Origin: Psychrosphaera aestuarii
Lineage (GTDB): Bacteria > Pseudomonadota > Gammaproteobacteria > Enterobacterales > Alteromonadaceae
NCBI RefSeq assembly: GCF_017948405.1
Contig: NZ_CP072844.1
Coordinates: 2,170,001 to 2,234,000 of the forward strand
Direction: 5' to 3'
DNA length: 64,000 nt
Below the pieces are notes generated by a model, which did no database searches, was not told where the DNA came from, and saw only the letters and a program-made list of their open reading frames with translations. Shown piece by piece: positions 61,989 through 64,000 of this stretch. A program made the position numbers and the translations under genes. Every line of letters starts with the position of its first letter. The stretch's first letter is position 1.

Positions 61989-63164
61989 TTACCCCTGAGC
62001 CAATGAAAATATAGTCTCTATCACGGCACAAGTTTGTTCCATTTCTTGATTCGTTAATGTCGGGTGCACTAAAAACATCAAGGACGTTTGACCTAATTCA
62101 ACGGCCCCCTTCAGTCTAGTCGGTGGCGCAAAAGGAGTGTTTTCAAACGCCTTTTCTAAATAAACTTCAGAACAACTTCCTTGATAGCACGGTACTCCCT
62201 TTGCGACTATCTCGTCGACAATTCTGTCTCGAGACCAACCTTCTGCGAGTCGCTCAGGATTAACAAACAAATAATGTTTATAAGCGCCATGAGTGATATA
62301 TTCTGGAACATCAACGACACGAACTAATGGAAATTTTGCAGCGACTTTATTAATTTTTATTGCATTTTCATTTCTAGCCTTGGTCCACGTCGGCATTCTG
62401 CTCAGTTGAATTCTGCCAATAGCAGCCTGCATTTCAGTCATCCGCCAGTTTGTTCCAAAGCTTTCATGAAACCATCTAAAACCAGCAGGGTGAGACTTAT
62501 TAAAGACGGCATCGTAACTTTTACCGTGATCTTTATAACTCCACATTTTAGACCACAGAGCTTTGTCATTCGTAGTCACCATTCCACCTTCACCACCAGT
62601 AGACATTATTTTATCTTGGCAAAATGACCACGCACCTATATGTCCTATTGAACCAACTGGCCGATTTTTATAAACAGCACCGTGCGCCTGTGCACAATCT
62701 TCAATGACATAAAATCCGTGCTTTTCACTTAAAGCCATAATGTCATCCATTTCAGCTGGCATTCCCGCTAAATGCACAACAATAACTGCTTTGGTATTTT
62801 TAGTGAGAACCGCTTCTATCGACTTCGCTGTAATAGCTTGAGAATTAAGGTCAACATCTGCAAATACTGGTGCAGCGCCGACACTTACAATACTACTTGC
62901 TGAGGCTATAAAGGTGCGGGGAGTAGTAATTACTTCATCACCCGGCAGAATATTGAGCGCTTTGAGGGCTAAGTCTAATGCAAGTGTGCCATTAGCAACG
63001 GCCACTGCATAATTTGTTTGACAATATTGGGCAAATTCTAGTTCAAAAGCTTTAATTTCTGAGCCTGTCCAATAATTAACTTTGTTTGATAATAATACGT
63101 TTTGAACCGCAGTCGCCTCTTCAGCCGTAAAACTTGGCCATGGCGAAAAATTCGTATTTAACAT
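61989..63164 (-). CDS. PglE-like DegT/DnrJ/EryC1/StrS aminotransferase
   Basis: A 391-residue PLP-dependent sugar aminotransferase. ALNILPGDEVITTPRTFIASASSIV (in parts, near 69) and VFADVDLNSQAI lead to the PLP lysine in WSFCQDKIMSTGGEGGMV (near 181-198). Closing motifs are GTNWRMTEMQAAIGRIQL (near 237) and VPCYQGSCSEVYLEKAF (in parts). It would convert the 4-keto sugar from the PglF-like enzyme to the 4-amino form. It lies 1 base from the acetyltransferase gene and 4 from the dehydratase gene. Confidence 0.92.
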   Translation of the reverse strand: MLNTNFSPWPSFTAEEATAVQNVLLSNKVNYWTGSEIKAFELEFAQYCQTNYAVAVANGTLALDLALKALNILPGDEVITTPRTFIASASSIVSVGAAPVFADVDLNSQAITAKSIEAVLTKNTKAVIVVHLAGMPAEMDDIMALSEKHGFYVIEDCAQAHGAVYKNRPVGSIGHIGAWSFCQDKIMSTGGEGGMVTTNDKALWSKMWSYKDHGKSYDAVFNKSHPAGFRWFHESFGTNWRMTEMQAAIGRIQLSRMPTWTKARNENAIKINKVAAKFPLVRVVDVPEYITHGAYKHYLFVNPERLAEGWSRDRIVDEIVAKGVPCYQGSCSEVYLEKAFENTPFAPPTRLKGAVELGQTSLMFLVHPTLTNQEMEQTCAVIETIFSLAQG

Positions 63165-63791
63165 TTAAGAGTCTACAGCCTTTATTATTTTTGTTGGTGT
63201 GCCGTATGCAATAACATAATTCGGTACATTCGATACTACAGTAGAGCCCGCTCCTATGACAACAGACTCTCCTATCTCAATTAGCTGCTTTGTAACAGAA
63301 CCAATCCCTATCCAAGACTTACTACCAATCCTTGTACCACCACCCAAAGCAACATTAGGACTAATATGACAAAATTTTCCTAAATTACAATCATGTTCTA
63401 TTACAGAATTAGAGTTTATTATGCACCCGGCACCAATTTTAGAAAAACTGTTTATTATTGCACCAGGAAAGACAACCGTGCCATGGTCTATTTGCGCATA
63501 ACGACTCACAACAGCCGATGGATGTATTAGTGAGGTCGATATTAATCCATGCGTCTGAAGAACAGCCTGTTTTGCTGCTCTTATCGTATTATCTCCTATT
63601 GCTACAAAAGCGCAGTCAAATTGATTTTTTACCCTAATAAGATCGGCGGTATTGCCGTTAACAGTCCAATGCTCAATCCCTTTCATTTCTGGATATCTAT
63701 CATCAAAAAAGGTTACCTGGAAACCACATGATTCCGCGATATCTGCAACAACTTTACCGTGACCACTAGCGCCTAACACTGCAACCCTCAC
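63165..63791 (-). CDS. PglD-like UDP-sugar 4-amino acetyltransferase
   Basis: A 208-residue trimeric acyltransferase with a left-handed beta-helix. The N-terminal [14 protein letters not shown] (residues 7-20) is the PglD nucleotide-sugar site, and the hexapeptide repeats lie at about 85-195. The catalytic His is probably in [16 protein letters not shown] (near 130-145). The start is a GTG at 63791 overlapping the upstream stop as GTGA. It probably N-acetylates the 4-amino sugar in the bacillosamine pathway. Confidence 0.9.
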   Translation of the reverse strand: MRVAVLGASGHGKVVADIAESCGFQVTFFDDRYPEMKGIEHWTVNGNTADLIRVKNQFDCAFVAIGDNTIRAAKQAVLQTHGLISTSLIHPSAVVSRYAQIDHGTVVFPGAIINSFSKIGAGCIINSNSVIEHDCNLGKFCHISPNVALGGGTRIGSKSWIGIGSVTKQLIEIGESVVIGAGSTVVSNVPNYVIAYGTPTKIIKAVDS

Positions 63792-64000
63792 TTTATATTA
63801 CCTCTGAAAGGTAAAATAGTAGCGTGGCCTTCAGCACTAATCCCGTCTCTGATCAGCACCTTTTTTACTGTTAAAAATAGTATTTTTATATCTAACCAAA
63901 AGCTCTGGTTGTCGACGTACCAAACATCAAGAGCAAACTTTGTTTCCCAATCAATCGCATTTCGCCCATTAACTTGCGCCCAACCAGTTATACCCGGTTT
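63788..64000 (-). CDS. PglC-like undecaprenyl-phosphate sugar transferase, C-terminal part
   Basis: The last 70 codons of an initiating phosphoglycosyl transferase; the start is beyond the right edge. The tail reads [21 protein letters not shown] and [18 protein letters not shown] (in parts), diagnostic for the bacterial sugar transferase (PglC/WbaP/WecP) family, which loads a sugar phosphate on undecaprenyl phosphate. Its stop overlaps the GTG of the acetyltransferase. This end looks like the short, monotopic PglC kind; the N-terminus is needed to be sure. Confidence 0.93.
   Translation of the reverse strand, partial: KPGITGWAQVNGRNAIDWETKFALDVWYVDNQSFWLDIKILFLTVKKVLIRDGISAEGHATILPFRGNIK

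Noticed and set aside
1..64000. CRISPR array, prophage, integrase or toxin-antitoxin locus
   Set aside because: No array with regular spacers, no phage structural or integrase gene and no toxin-antitoxin pair could be seen in either strand.

Overview
The window looks like a chromosomal segment of a marine gammaproteobacterium of the Alteromonadales type (Colwellia, Thalassotalea or a relative). The basis is the AT-rich composition, the paired TIGR03545/TIGR03546 genes, the yccA-tusDCBE order next to tRNA-Ser, a PEP-CTERM protein, a large TonB receptor and the gshB-yqgE-yqgF order. The genus is an inference. No prophage, plasmid, transposase, integrase or CRISPR array was seen. Most of the window is core genome.

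Layout. 1-4.9 kb (minus strand): start of gcvT, then ubiI, ubiH, pepP and ygfB. 5.2-5.4 kb: a 6S RNA gene, without zapA or ygfA beside it, followed by an M13 metallopeptidase. 7.7-16.7 kb: a mixed stretch with a quinone-reductase-like enzyme, a TonB receptor, two tiny envelope genes, phospholipase A, miaE, a soluble zinc-sensing chemoreceptor and a Yip1 protein. 16.7-26.9 kb: cysS, serB/ytjB, tatD, pdxH, a thioesterase, a PEP-CTERM protein, the TIGR03545/TIGR03546 pair and an AI-2E-type permease. 27-30.3 kb: a small redox cluster (TIGR01777, DUF393, SDR, renalase-like). 30.3-33.4 kb: two tRNA-Ser(UGA) genes with their promoter, yccA and the tusDCBE tRNA-thiolation operon. 33.5-47.1 kb: S9 and M16 peptidases, metK behind a MetJ operator, and two ABC-2 systems, one with its permease fused to an M1 aminopeptidase. 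47.2-50.1 kb: rsmE-gshB-yqgE-yqgF. 50.1-55.4 kb: mlaA with ccmF-G-H-I. 55.5-58.9 kb: a FliK-like and FhlB-like pair, a Wzi-type outer-membrane protein and a beta-barrel protein. 58.9-64 kb: a DHH phosphoesterase and a surface-glycan block in the order PglF-, PglE-, PglD- and PglC-like, enough for making and loading a bacillosamine-type sugar.

No clearly new multigene system was found. The most unusual signals are in the non-coding DNA: (i) a roughly 150-170 bp hairpin-rich repeat present three times in the same orientation, one copy supplying the stop codon of a gene; (ii) six perfect copies of a 7-bp repeat ending one base before the tusE start codon; (iii) a tandem 24-bp repeat made from the last codons of rsmE; (iv) two tRNA-Ser genes identical except for paired acceptor-stem changes. 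Among proteins, the ABC-2 permease/M1 aminopeptidase fusion is the most interesting.

All family assignments come from motifs and gene order read by eye; no database search was run. Start codons were adjusted where a ribosome binding site or family N-terminus argued for it.
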